From a bacterium (GTDB lineage: Bacteria; Patescibacteriota; UBA1384; XYA2-FULL-43-10; JAKAMI01): a stretch of 42,150 nucleotides of DNA. Below, in pieces: positions 7,161 through 15,050 of the stretch; position 1 is the stretch's first letter; every line of letters starts with the position of its first letter. The DNA lies in NCBI GenBank assembly GCA_021812945.1, contig JAKAMI010000007.1, positions 1 through 42,150 on the forward strand, read 5' to 3'. A program made the position numbers and the translations under genes. Under the pieces are notes generated by a model that searched no databases, had not been told where the DNA came from, and saw only the letters and a list, made by a program, of their open reading frames with translations.

Positions 7161-8390
7161 CTAGTCGATCCGAACGAGAACTTTGTCCAGCGGGACAATG
7201 GTTGTTCGACCTTTTTGGTGGTCGATGACTTCCGCGCCGCCAGCGGAGAGAGATTTATCTGAAATGATAATTCTAACCGGAGAGCCAATCAGATCCGCTT
7301 CGGCGAATTTTTCTCCGGCGGAAATATCGTCCCTGTCGTCGTAGAGAATATTTTGCTTATCATTATATGCAGTCTCGTAAAGCTCATTTGCCTCGACATT
7401 TCGACCAAGTGAGATTAACTGAACCTTGAAAGGTGCGACCTCTTCCGGCCAGACGATTTTACCCTCGCCAGCCGTCACCTCAACAATAGTCGCCATGAGG
7501 CGGCTGATGCCAATGCCGTAACAGCCCATTTCCACCTCTTTTGTTTCCCCTTTTTGATTGGCAACCTTAAGCTCAAACGGTTTGGAATATTTGGTTCTTA
7601 ACTTGAAAATGTTGCCGACCTCAATGGCGCTTTTCTCAATTAGATCAGCGCTTTTACAGTTCGGGCAATAGTTATGCTCGTCGATTATCTCTTTATTGAC
7701 TGCAACATTGCACTTTTCACAAAGATAGATGGTGTCTTCTCCGTTTTCAGATAAAGTTTGAAACTCGTGAGAATATTTGGAAAAAGTTCCGCCTGAAGCA
7801 AAAGTTAAAATGGTTTTTTCGCCAATCCCAGCTCTAGAGAATATTTTAGCGTAAACTCTCGACATTTTCTCATAGTAATCATCCAGATCAGACTCATTGA
7901 TATGAAAGGAATACAAATCTTTCATCATAAACTCCCGGCCTCGCAGAAGTCCTGATTTAGCCCGTTTTTCATTACGAAATTTGTCCTGTATTTGATAAAG
8001 ATAAAGAGGTAGGTCATTGTATGACGAGATCATACTCTTTACTAAAGGCACAATAATTTCTTCGTGTGTCGGATTTAAGACTATTTGTTTCTCGTCAACA
8101 GTGTCCATCTTGTAAAGGATATCCAAATCTTCATATCGTCCGGATTTTTGCCAATTTTCCTTGGGCCCCAAAACCGGCAAGAATAGTTCCTGGCCCCCAA
8201 TCCCATCCATCTCTTCGCGGATAATGTCTTCCAGATTTCTCATAACCCTCAGGCCCAGCGGTAGAAAACTGTAAACCCCGGCCATCAGTTTATTGATATA
8301 ACCGCCGCGTTCTAAAAACCTGGCGTTCTTGCTGTCTGCATCTTTTGGCGCTTCTCGAAAAGTTTTGAGTGCAAATTGTGATCTTTTCAT
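7161..8390 (-). CDS. proS: prolyl-tRNA synthetase, short form
   Basis: This 409-aa class II synthetase charges tRNA-Pro. Visible features are GGYINKLMAGVYSFLPLG (motif 1 region), QDKFRNEKRAKSGLLRGREFMMKDLYSFH (motif 2), a zinc-ribbon-like segment (CEKCNVAVNKEIIDEHNYCPNCKSADL), the motif 3 region GCYGIGISRLMATIVE and the C-terminal anticodon-binding domain. It is much shorter than the usual bacterial enzyme (about 570 aa) and has no room for the INS editing domain. I choose the ATG at 8390 (MKRSQFALKTF) because GGGAG stands 8-9 nt upstream; the tracked start is 30 nt earlier. It is the last gene of the rpsB operon. Confidence 0.95.
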   Translation of the reverse strand: MKRSQFALKTFREAPKDADSKNARFLERGGYINKLMAGVYSFLPLGLRVMRNLEDIIREEMDGIGGQELFLPVLGPKENWQKSGRYEDLDILYKMDTVDEKQIVLNPTHEEIIVPLVKSMISSYNDLPLYLYQIQDKFRNEKRAKSGLLRGREFMMKDLYSFHINESDLDDYYEKMSRVYAKIFSRAGIGEKTILTFASGGTFSKYSHEFQTLSENGEDTIYLCEKCNVAVNKEIIDEHNYCPNCKSADLIEKSAIEVGNIFKLRTKYSKPFELKVANQKGETKEVEMGCYGIGISRLMATIVEVTAGEGKIVWPEEVAPFKVQLISLGRNVEANELYETAYNDKQNILYDDRDDISAGEKFAEADLIGSPVRIIISDKSLSAGGAEVIDHQKGRTTIVPLDKVLVRID

Positions 8391-8449
8391 TTTAAGGTCT
8401 CCCGCCATCCGGGGAGTCAAAGCCCACCCCGGAGGTGTTTATCGCATGA

Positions 8450-9532
8450 TTAAAAGAATTTGCTGATATCTTTGAACGTGATCAATACCAACAAAGCAAT
8501 AAGTAGAATAAACCCGACTAAGTGGATATAGTTTTCGATATGTTCTTTGATAAAATATCTGCCCATAATCCGACGCAAAATTATGAAGAGAATTTTTCCT
8601 CCGTCCAATGCAGGAAGGGGTAAAATATTGATGAGCGCCAGATTGACCGAAAGAATCGCCACAAACTGGAGTACCGCCATAACACCAAGTTTGACTGCGA
8701 TTCCCGTATACATATATATAGCCACCGGACCACCAACGTCCTGGCTAACCTGACCCTTAACAAATATATTCCTGAGGAGGCCGCCGATAAAGTCAAATGT
8801 CAACTTGAATATCTTACCCGTTTCGACCAGAGCTACCCATGGAGCTCGATAAACCGGTACTCGGACTATGGAATTGTCAACTGCTGCGACCCCTAAGGGC
8901 TGTGTCTGATCGGAAGACAAAACGGTGGTGGCAGTCATCTCCTGCCCCCCTCTGGTAAAACCGACAGTGATTCGCTGACCTTTATGATTGGTGGTAAAAG
9001 CAGTTAGATCAGTTCCCTGACCTATACTAACTTTTTGTCCGGTTTGATCCGCAATATAATTTATCTGGTCTTCTGCTCTAAGCCCGATCTTGGCCGCCGG
9101 AGAATCGGCTTTGACATCGGCGACTATTACCGAAGTCTTGATAACGGTTCCTCCGACCGATTGGGCGCTGGAGAGTATCGGCGCCATACCGACCGAAAAA
9201 CCGATGGCCAGAAGAAACCAAGCCAGAATCATATTCATCACCACACCTGCTACCACCACCGCGACTTTCTTTAAGGGCGGTTGGATAGAGTATGACCTTG
9301 GCTTTTCGACACTCTCATCCTCGCCCAGCATTTTGACATAGCCGCCCAGAGGCAAAGCGTTGATTTTATAAACCGTATCGCCTTTTTTCTTTTTCCAGAT
9401 GGTCGGGGGGAAACCGAAAGCAAACTCTTCCACTTTAATGCCTGAAAGTTTGGCCACAATAAAATGCCCAAACTCGTGGGCAATAATCAAGAGACCGAGT
9501 ATAAGAATAAAGACGATAATGGTTAAGATCAT
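8450..9532 (-). CDS. rseP: RseP-type site-2 zinc metalloprotease (M50) with PDZ domain
   Basis: This 360-aa integral membrane protease has the zinc motif HEFGH near residue 19, a PDZ domain in the middle (VKADSPAAKIGLRAEDQINYI), and the second metal motif LPLPALDGG in a C-terminal membrane segment. The family cuts transmembrane anti-sigma factors or remnant signal peptides. The tracked ORF starts 25 codons earlier, but that extension (MIRGSRNISYRF...) is translated from a repeat element; the ATG at 9532 gives the normal start MILTIIVFILILGLLIIAHEFGH. It sits between frr and proS, where uppS and cdsA found in many bacteria are absent. Confidence 0.95.
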   Translation of the reverse strand: MILTIIVFILILGLLIIAHEFGHFIVAKLSGIKVEEFAFGFPPTIWKKKKGDTVYKINALPLGGYVKMLGEDESVEKPRSYSIQPPLKKVAVVVAGVVMNMILAWFLLAIGFSVGMAPILSSAQSVGGTVIKTSVIVADVKADSPAAKIGLRAEDQINYIADQTGQKVSIGQGTDLTAFTTNHKGQRITVGFTRGGQEMTATTVLSSDQTQPLGVAAVDNSIVRVPVYRAPWVALVETGKIFKLTFDFIGGLLRNIFVKGQVSQDVGGPVAIYMYTGIAVKLGVMAVLQFVAILSVNLALINILPLPALDGGKILFIILRRIMGRYFIKEHIENYIHLVGFILLIALLVLITFKDISKFF

Positions 9533-9550
9533 TTTTCTGCCTGTAGATGA

Positions 9551-9642
9551 TGTCATTCCGAACTTGATCCGGAATCTATATGATATATTTCTGGATCCCC
9601 GTATCAAGTACGGGGCAAGCTCTGAATCAAGTTCAGGATGAT
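9551..9642. repeat. family C palindromic element upstream of rseP
   Basis: The ends TGTCATTCCGAACTTGATCC and ...GAATCAAGTTCAGGATGA form an imperfect terminal inverted pair, with an inner hairpin (CCCCGTATC/GTACGGGG). It occupies nearly all of the frr-rseP spacer and is read through by the tracked rseP ORF as a false N-terminal extension. Confidence 0.85.
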
Positions 9643-9658
9643 GTATCTATTTAGGCGC

Positions 9659-10219
9659 TCAGACTCTCATTATCTCAGCTTGTTTTTCTTTGGTTATCTG
9701 ATCAACAAGTTCATTTTTCTTGGAAATGAGATCATTTAAGTCTTTTTTGGACTGGTCACGGTCGTCCTCGGTCAACTCGGACTTTTTCTCGCCTTCCTGG
9801 ATTTTTTCCCAAGCGTCCCCCCGAATATTCCGCAGAGAAATCTTGGTTTCCTCAGCCATTTTACCTACCATTTTATTTAAATCATTACGGCGTTCTTCGG
9901 TCATGGGCGGTAAGTTAAGACGTACCGCGTTGCCGTCATTAGTCGGAGCCAAACCGAGGTCTGAATTTCGAATCGCGCTCTCAATCTCGGCCAAAGCGCC
10001 TTTGTCCCATGGTGTGATGGCAATCTGATGCGCGTCTGGCGTGGCGATAGAAGCAATCTGCTTTAGCGGAGTCGGATTCCCGTAATATTGGACTACGACT
10101 CCCTCGACTAAAAGCGAGCTGGCTCGGCCGGTATTGATAGTCTTGAGCTCATCCCTCAGATGATTGATTGCTTCGTCCATCTTCCGGCCGGTCTCCGAAA
10201 CAATTTTGCTTAGATCCAT
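9659..10219 (-). CDS. frr: ribosome recycling factor
   Basis: This 186-aa protein has the family length and sequence: the coiled-coil domain I (LRDELKTINTGRASSLLVEGVVVQYYG), then IASIATPDAHQIAITPWD, NDGNAVRLNLPPMTEERRNDLNK and a charged C-terminal helix. It splits post-termination ribosomes together with EF-G. It lies 8 nt downstream of pyrH in the rpsB-tsf-pyrH-frr order; a GGAGACC-like site precedes the ATG. Confidence 0.97.
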   Translation of the reverse strand: MDLSKIVSETGRKMDEAINHLRDELKTINTGRASSLLVEGVVVQYYGNPTPLKQIASIATPDAHQIAITPWDKGALAEIESAIRNSDLGLAPTNDGNAVRLNLPPMTEERRNDLNKMVGKMAEETKISLRNIRGDAWEKIQEGEKKSELTEDDRDQSKKDLNDLISKKNELVDQITKEKQAEIMRV

Positions 10220-10227
10220 AGGTCTCC

Positions 10228-10938
10228 TTAGAAAACTAAAGTTCCGATATTCTCGCCCGATATGACTTTTTTTATATTACCATGCTCCAGAAGATTGAAG
10301 ACAATAATCGGTAATTTGTGTTCCATACACATAGAAAGAGCCGTAGCATCCATAACCTTCAACCCGTCGGTCAAGGCTTGCCTGTGCGAAAGATTATCGT
10401 ATTTTGCGGCATTCTGATTAATTTTTGGGTCGCAATCATAAACGCCATCGACTATGGTTGCCTTTAAAACCGCGTTACAATTTAATTCCAGGGCGCGTAA
10501 TGCGGCAGCGGTGTCGGTTGTTTGAAACGGGCTGCCGGTTCCAGCGGCGATTATGACAATGCGGCCCTTCGCCAGCTGGTAAATAGCGCGATCGTGGGTG
10601 TAGAACTCGCAAACTTTCGGCATTTGTAGGGCGGACATCATTCTGGCTTCGATGCCTTTTTTCTGAAAAGAATCGCGAAGCGCCAGAGAGTTCATAACCG
10701 TGGCCAGCATGCCAATGTAGTCACCGGTGGCGCGATCCATGCCATGTTTTTCGGCCGGGGCGCCGCGGAATATATTGCCTCCGCCGACTACAATTGCCAG
10801 TTCGGCGCCGGTCTCCGCCACTTCACCGATCTCCGAAGTCAAGCGACTGATAAATTTGGGATCGATACCGTATTCCAATTCACCCAAAAATGCTTCCCCT
10901 GAAAGTTTAAGTAGTACTCTTTTGTATTTTGGCTTCAT
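10228..10938 (-). CDS. pyrH: UMP kinase
   Basis: An amino-acid-kinase-fold enzyme of about 236 aa that converts UMP to UDP. The start region KRVLLKLSGEAFLG, AIVVGGGNIFRG, the segment MDRATGDYIGMLATVMNSLAL, and VVDGVYDCDPK-like TIVDGVYDCDPKIN are typical of PyrH. I place the start at the ATG at 10938 (MKPKYKRVLLKLSG); the tracked ATG at 10962 is 24 nt upstream, and neither has a strong ribosome-binding site, so this is uncertain. It is the third gene of the rpsB operon. Confidence 0.95.
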   Translation of the reverse strand: MKPKYKRVLLKLSGEAFLGELEYGIDPKFISRLTSEIGEVAETGAELAIVVGGGNIFRGAPAEKHGMDRATGDYIGMLATVMNSLALRDSFQKKGIEARMMSALQMPKVCEFYTHDRAIYQLAKGRIVIIAAGTGSPFQTTDTAAALRALELNCNAVLKATIVDGVYDCDPKINQNAAKYDNLSHRQALTDGLKVMDATALSMCMEHKLPIIVFNLLEHGNIKKVISGENIGTLVF

Positions 10939-10968
10939 ATCTATTGTTTCAATCCGCCACATCTGAGA

Positions 10969-10993
10969 AAAATCTGTGAATAGAATCTGTGAC
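10969..10993. repeat. family H repeat (CACAGAT) in the tsf-pyrH spacer
   Basis: Tandem TCTGTGA units on the plus strand. It resembles the CACAAAT-unit copies upstream of tsf, upstream of gatC and upstream of the large membrane protein gene. Confidence 0.55.
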
Positions 10994-11010
10994 GGTCTCT
11001 TCCTTTGATT

Positions 11011-11607
11011 TTAGCAACCTACTGTAAATCTGGCAAATCGTTTAACGGTAATATTCTCGCCGATTTTTGCTATGTTATCGGTTAAAAGATCGGAAACTTT
11101 GCGATCCGGATCTTTGACATAGGGCTGATCTAGGAGACAAATTTCGCTATAGAGTTTTTCGACTTTACCCGCAACAATTTTTTCGATCATATTTTCCGGT
11201 TTGCCTTCAGTTTTCAATTGCTCGGCAAATATTGACTTCTCTTTATCTAATTCTGATTTCGGTACCTCGTCACGCGAGATATACTTGGGGTCGGCAGCGG
11301 CAATGTGAAGTGCTATTTCATGCACGAAGTCTTTAAAATCTTGATTTTTTGCCACAAAATCGGTCTCCGAAGTCACTTCGACCAAGACTCCGATTTTCCC
11401 TTCGCCGTGAATATAAGCATCAACAATCCCGTTATTACTTTGACGCTCGGCTTTTTTGGCAGCCTTAAGAGCTCCGGACTTTCGAAGGGCGTCCAGAGCT
11501 TTTTCATGGTCGCCGCCGGCTTCGACCAAAGCCTTTTTAACATCCATAATCCCCAAGCCGGTTGCCTCTCTCAATTTGGTAATGTCCTTGATAGTTACTT
11601 CTTGCAT
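11011..11607 (-). CDS. tsf: elongation factor Ts
   Basis: This 198-aa protein is the short EF-Ts type. The N-terminal UBA-like segment ITKLREATGLGIMDVKKALVEAGGDHEKALDALRKSG and the EF-Tu contact motif TSETDFVAKNQDF are clear. It catalyses GDP release from EF-Tu. It lies downstream of rpsB as usual; a family H repeat is in the spacer. Confidence 0.97.
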   Translation of the reverse strand: MQEVTIKDITKLREATGLGIMDVKKALVEAGGDHEKALDALRKSGALKAAKKAERQSNNGIVDAYIHGEGKIGVLVEVTSETDFVAKNQDFKDFVHEIALHIAAADPKYISRDEVPKSELDKEKSIFAEQLKTEGKPENMIEKIVAGKVEKLYSEICLLDQPYVKDPDRKVSDLLTDNIAKIGENITVKRFARFTVGC

Positions 11608-11645
11608 TCTGTCTCCTCAACTAACACTGATCTTACCCACTAATA

Positions 11646-11678
11646 ATTTGTGCAAAATTTGTGAATAAGATTTGTGTA
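11646..11678. repeat. family H repeat upstream of tsf
   Basis: On the minus strand this reads as CACAAAT units. The 20-mer CACAAATCTTATTCACAAAT is identical to one at 24590-24609 on the plus strand, just upstream of gatC. Confidence 0.7.
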
Positions 11679-11691
11679 TGTTCATTCCTAT

Positions 11692-12390
11692 TTACTTAAC
11701 AACTTCCTTGGCCTTATTGTCTCGGACGACCCCGGCAATGTAGTTGACCAGAAGCTCTAGCGATTTGGTGGCGTCGTCGTTTGCCGGAATGGGTAGATCA
11801 ATCTGATCCGGATTGGCATTGGTGTCCACCAGACCAATCAGCGGAACGCCTACTTCTTTGGCTTCTTTAATAGCGATCTTTTGGCTCGGAGTATCGATGA
11901 GAAAAATGAGATCGGGTTTCTTCATCATTGTCGCCAAACCTCCGAATAAAGTTTCTTTTTTCTTGAGCTGGACTTTGAAAGTCGATTGTTCTTTTTTGTT
12001 CAGTTCGTTGATGGCATCGGTTTTTAGCATCTCCTGCATTTTGACCATTTTTTTAATGCTCTGAAGCACTATGTCAAAGTTGGTTAAAAGTCCGCCGGGC
12101 CAACGCTCGACAACATAGGGCATACCGCAGCTTTCGGCCGCTTTTTTAACGATGCCGACGGCCTGTTTTTTGGTCCCGACGAACAGGACCGACTTACCCT
12201 CGGAAACCGCTTTGGACAAATAATTTGTCGCTTCCTTGAGCATCTCTGCAGTCAGGTCCAGGTTGATAATGTGAATGCCGCCCTTTTCAGTGAAAATGAA
12301 TTTCTCCATCTTCGGATTCCAGCGGGCCGTGCGGTGTCCAAAATGGACACCCGCCTCAAGCATTTCCTTGAGGGTTAGAGTTGGAGTCAT
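11692..12390 (-). CDS. rpsB: 30S ribosomal protein S2
   Basis: This 232-aa protein shows S2 family motifs: LLEAGVHFGH-like MLEAGVHFGHRTARWNPKM, FIFTEKGGIHIINLD, VLFVGTKKQA, RWPGGLLTNF and VPLIGLVDTNANPDQIDLPIPANDDA. It binds late to the 30S head-platform junction. It is the first gene of the rpsB-tsf-pyrH-frr-rseP-proS run. AAGGA lies 6 nt before the ATG. Confidence 0.98.
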   Translation of the reverse strand: MTPTLTLKEMLEAGVHFGHRTARWNPKMEKFIFTEKGGIHIINLDLTAEMLKEATNYLSKAVSEGKSVLFVGTKKQAVGIVKKAAESCGMPYVVERWPGGLLTNFDIVLQSIKKMVKMQEMLKTDAINELNKKEQSTFKVQLKKKETLFGGLATMMKKPDLIFLIDTPSQKIAIKEAKEVGVPLIGLVDTNANPDQIDLPIPANDDATKSLELLVNYIAGVVRDNKAKEVVK

Positions 12391-12446
12391 GTCAATTCCT
12401 TGTTTAATCCCCTAAATGGGGCCTCCACCTCACGCATCGCCATCAT

Positions 12447-12536
12447 TGTCATTCCCGCCCCGTATCCGGGTACGGGGTAAACTACAGCAGGAATCCAGTT
12501 TCTATTTCTGGATTCCGGATCATGTCCGGAATGACA
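12447..12536. repeat. family C palindromic element
   Basis: A 90-bp element with ends TGTCATTCCCGCCCC and ...CCGGAATGACA, and inner hairpins CCCCGTATCC/GGTACGGGG and AATCCAG...CTGGATT. It is related to the copies at 9551-9642 and 15394-15459. Confidence 0.85.
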
Positions 12537-12592
12537 GGAAAGATAAGCAACAAGTTTTTAGAGAGGTGTGTGAATTTCAACGCCGTAATAGT

Positions 12593-12675
12593 AATCAGTT
12601 TTCAGTTATCTGCTCTCAGGGTTTGAGTTCCTGATCTCTGACAACCGATCACTGAATACTGAATACTGATAAACA
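12593..12675. repeat. palindromic element of CAGTTTTCAGTTATC / ACTGAATACTGAT type
   Basis: The left part AATCAGTTTTCAGTTATC and the right part GATCACTGAATACTGAATAC are imperfect inverse copies. This is a single copy of its type in the window. Confidence 0.6.
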
Positions 12676-12715
12676 ACGTTGATTGCTAATAGATTATCTA
12701 AACCATACCAGATTC

Positions 12716-12744
12716 TTGATTTTAGATCAAGCCTGTGATATATT
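12716..12744 (+). promoter_or_regulatory. putative sigma70-type promoter of rpmE, near-leaderless
   Basis: TTGATT and TATATT are separated by 17 nt. The -10 ends only 9 nt before the rpmE ATG (12754), so the transcript would start within a few nt of the start codon. No Shine-Dalgarno sequence is present upstream of this ATG, consistent with a leaderless mRNA. Confidence 0.55.
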
Positions 12745-12753
12745 TATTTTGCT

Positions 12754-13071
12754 ATGAAACAAAATATCCATCCAAAATATTACGAAAAAGCCAAAGTCAC
12801 CTGTTCTTGTGGGGCGGGTTTTGAAGTCGGTTCGACCGAACCGGAGATCAAAGTCGAGATCTGCTCGGCTTGCCATCCGTTCTTCACCGGTAAGCAAAAG
12901 TTTGTTGACACTGCCGGCCGCATTGACCGCTTCAAGGCAAAACTCGAGGCTCGAGATAAATTTGTCAAAAAGGCTGCCTCTAAGGTTGCTGAGGAAAAGA
13001 CAGCTCCGACGCTTAAAGAGGTCGGAATCCCGACTGATAACATCGAGAAGATCGAAAAAGATAATAAATAA
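12754..13071 (+). CDS. rpmE: 50S ribosomal protein L31 with C-terminal extension
   Basis: A 105-aa protein. The first 65 residues are canonical zinc-binding L31: [20 protein letters not shown], then [24 protein letters not shown]. Four cysteines (CSCG and CSAC) can bind zinc. The remaining 40 residues are Lys/Ala/Glu-rich and probably disordered or helical; normal L31 is 65-85 aa. It is the first plus-strand gene of the island and ends in an intrinsic terminator. A promoter lies immediately upstream. Confidence 0.95.
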   Translation: MKQNIHPKYYEKAKVTCSCGAGFEVGSTEPEIKVEICSACHPFFTGKQKFVDTAGRIDRFKAKLEARDKFVKKAASKVAEEKTAPTLKEVGIPTDNIEKIEKDNK

Positions 13072-13091
13072 CGAACTATTTCTGATATAAT

Positions 13092-13117
13092 AAAACCGGT
13101 ATTAATTGCCGGTTTTT
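13092..13117 (+). terminator. intrinsic terminator after rpmE
   Basis: AAAACCGG, a 9-nt loop, then CCGGTTTTT, 20 nt after the rpmE stop. The A-run on the other side makes it potentially bidirectional. Confidence 0.8.
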
Positions 13118-13155
13118 AAAAACCACTAACAATTTTTGCAAACATCGAGTTATTA

Positions 13156-13231
13156 TGTCGTTCTAAACGATTAGCGAAGAATCTGTTAGTTTAAATTGAA
13201 AAACATAGATCCTTCGTCCCTCAGGATGACA
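13156..13231. repeat. family A palindromic element
   Basis: A 76-bp element from TGTCGTTCTAAACG, with GCGAAGAATC inside, to GATCCTTCGTCCCTCAGGAT ending in GACA. It is the first of three family A copies in a row between rpmE and prfA; this rpmE-GIY-YIG spacer (13072-13414) holds only the terminator and repeats. Confidence 0.85.
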
Positions 13232-13268
13232 TACAAGAAATAATTTCCCGGATACGATAACTCCCGCT

Positions 13269-13339
13269 TGTCATTCTGAGCTTGCGAAGAATCTTGTATA
13301 TCAAAACCAAGAATAGATCCTTCGTTCCTCAGGATGACA
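13269..13339. repeat. family A palindromic element, compact copy
   Basis: A 71-bp element from TGTCATTCTGAGCTTGCGAA to ATCCTTCGTTCCTCAGGATG ending in ACA. Its left and right halves match the sequences immediately before and after the GIY-YIG ORF next door, so it looks like that element with the gene removed. Confidence 0.9.
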
Positions 13340-13372
13340 CAAACCAAGTTAAACCAGTTTTATAAATTCCCT

Positions 13373-13722
13373 TGTCATTCTAAGCCAGTCAATTGTATTA
13401 TAAGGCGAAGAATCATGGATAAAAAATACTATACCTACATCGCTTCCAATTTCACTAACACCGTTTTATACACTGGTGTTACCAACGATCTTCAGCGTAG
13501 AATGCATGAACATAAAAATAAACTCATCAAGGGCTTTACTTCTCGATACAATATAAATAAGTTATTGTATTTTCAAGAATTCAAATCAGTAAACGAAGCC
13601 ATATCCGCTGAGAAAAAAATCAAAGGATGGGTTCGAATCAGAAAAATTGAGTTAATCAAATCATCGAATCCTGATTTTAGGGACTTGCTAGCTCCATAGA
13701 TCCTTCGTTCCTCAGGATGACA
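13373..13722 (+). mobile_element. family A element enclosing a GIY-YIG gene
   Basis: The left half (TGTCATTCTAAGCCAGTC ... GGCGAAGAATC) ends directly at the ATG (13415). The right half (TAGATCCTTCGTTCCTCAGG, ending ATGACA) starts with the stop codon (13697-13699). The 350-bp unit is therefore arm, gene, arm, with ends matching the compact copies. I infer that it is a gene-carrying, possibly autonomous, form. No target duplication is obvious. Confidence 0.65.
13415..13699 (+). CDS. solitary GIY-YIG endonuclease domain protein
   Basis: A 94-aa protein from the ATG at 13415 ([34 protein letters not shown]). It shows the single-domain GIY-YIG fold: YYTYI for GIY, LYTGVT for YIG, the catalytic arginine region LQRRMHEH, and [15 protein letters not shown] with the metal-binding glutamate. 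The tracked start 27 codons upstream reads through repeat sequence and is not real. The gene occupies exactly the space between the two arms of a family A palindromic element. The family includes homing and repair nucleases; whether this one moves the repeats is inference. No ribosome-binding site is obvious. Confidence 0.88.
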   Translation: MDKKYYTYIASNFTNTVLYTGVTNDLQRRMHEHKNKLIKGFTSRYNINKLLYFQEFKSVNEAISAEKKIKGWVRIRKIELIKSSNPDFRDLLAP

Positions 13723-13733
13723 ATAATATAATT

Positions 13734-14798
13734 ATGGACAATTTGGATCCGCAATTAAATAAAATCCTCGAGCGATACGAGGAAGTTTCAAAGGAACTTT
13801 CTGGTGCCGATTTTAATGATAACCAAAAAATTACTCAGCTGTCTCGGGAAAAAGCTTCTCTGGAAACCAAAGCGGCTGACATCAAAGAATATTTTCTGGT
13901 CAAGTCTAAAATCGCCGAAAACGAGGAGCTGTTATCCAGCGGTGACGATTTGGAACTCAAAGATTTGGCCGGGGAGGAATTGGAGTTTCTGGAGCCCAGA
14001 CTTGAGGAATTATCAAATAAAATGAAACTCTATCTCCTTCCGGAGAATGAGAATGATACTAAAAATGTTATTTTAGAAATTCGTTCCGGCGCCGGTGGGG
14101 ATGAAGCGGAACTCTTTGCGTCAGAAATATATCGAATGTATAGCCGGTTTGCCGAAACCCGGAACTGGCAGGTGGAAATTATCGATGCCAACAAGACACC
14201 GCTGGGCGGAATTAAAGATTTGGTGGCCGAAATTAGCGGCACGAATGTTTATAAAATGATGAAATATGAAAGCGGGGTTCATCGCGTCCAACGAGTCCCG
14301 GAAACCGAAAAAGTAGGACGAGTTCATACTTCTACCATCACCGTAGCCATCCTCCCTGAGGCCGAGGAAGCAGATGTTGAAATACAGCCATCAGACTTAA
14401 GAATTGATGTCTTTCACGCCTCCGGTCACGGCGGCCAATCGGTCAACACCACCGACAGCGCTGTCCGGATTACTCACATCCCCTCCGGCTTGGTGGTGAC
14501 TTGCCAGGACGAAAAAAGCCAGCTGAAAAACAAGGCTAAGGCGATGAAAGTCCTAAGTTCCCGCCTGCTGGCGGCCAAGGAAGAAAAACTCGATGCTGAG
14601 CGCGGCGACGCCCGTCGGACTCAGATCGGCACCGGTGATCGCAGCGAGAAAATACGAACCTATAACTATCCTCAGGACCGCATCACCGATCATCGGATTA
14701 ACCAGTCATGGCACTCTGTCCCGCGAATTTTGGACGGCGGCTTTCTCCCTATCATCGAGGCTCTAACCACAGAAGACCAAAAACGTTTATTGGAATAA
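13734..14798 (+). CDS. prfA: peptide chain release factor 1
   Basis: This 354-aa protein reads UAA and UAG stop codons. The GGQ peptidyl-hydrolysis motif is in [19 protein letters not shown]; the class-defining segments [11 protein letters not shown] and [16 protein letters not shown] are present, and the C-terminal region has [25 protein letters not shown]. The glutamine in GGQ is the substrate of PrmC, encoded next. The ATG at 13734 follows 11 nt after a family A repeat; no strong ribosome-binding site is visible, so the repeat may have replaced the original leader. Confidence 0.97.
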   Translation: MDNLDPQLNKILERYEEVSKELSGADFNDNQKITQLSREKASLETKAADIKEYFLVKSKIAENEELLSSGDDLELKDLAGEELEFLEPRLEELSNKMKLYLLPENENDTKNVILEIRSGAGGDEAELFASEIYRMYSRFAETRNWQVEIIDANKTPLGGIKDLVAEISGTNVYKMMKYESGVHRVQRVPETEKVGRVHTSTITVAILPEAEEADVEIQPSDLRIDVFHASGHGGQSVNTTDSAVRITHIPSGLVVTCQDEKSQLKNKAKAMKVLSSRLLAAKEEKLDAERGDARRTQIGTGDRSEKIRTYNYPQDRITDHRINQSWHSVPRILDGGFLPIIEALTTEDQKRLLE

Positions 14799-14864
14799 TA
14801 TGTCGGGACTACCATCCTGTTCAGCCTGGGGGCTCCTTTGGGGACAGGTTCTCACGAGTAACAG

Positions 14865-14902
14865 CAAAGACAGTCTTTTTTATTTTGCAAAGACTGTCTT
14901 TG
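14865..14902. repeat. family F hairpin, first of two after prfA
   Basis: Perfect 14-bp arms CAAAGACAGTCTTT / AAAGACTGTCTTTG with a TTATTTTGC-type loop. It lies in the prfA-prmC spacer (14799-15050), which otherwise holds no recognisable gene. Confidence 0.85.
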
Positions 14903-14936
14903 AAATTCCAAATTGGATACCGATCAGGGTTAAATA

Positions 14937-14968
14937 ACAGTCTTTACCTGCCCTAAAAAGACTGTCAT
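14937..14968. repeat. family F hairpin, second copy after prfA
   Basis: ACAGTCTTT and AAAGACTGT arms around a CTGCCCTA-containing loop, 35 nt after the first copy. Confidence 0.75.
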
Positions 14969-15050
14969 TACTACTTGGTTCCTATTAATAACTTTGACAT
15001 TCTGAGGCTGCGACATATCACATTATTTATTAGAATCTAAGTAGATTAAA

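Larger units (their letters stand above)
12391..12753. other. 363-nt divergent intergenic region, mostly repeats
   Basis: This region separates rpsB (minus) and rpmE (plus). It contains a family C element (12447-12536), a second palindromic element with CAGT/ACTG-type units (12593-12675) and the rpmE promoter at the right end. I see no ORF or RNA gene in it. The rpsB promoter should also lie here, but I could not assign it with confidence. Confidence 0.6.

Noticed and set aside
13334-13414. N-terminal extension of the GIY-YIG ORF
   Set aside because: It is the translation of repeat sequence; the domain starts at [10 protein letters not shown].
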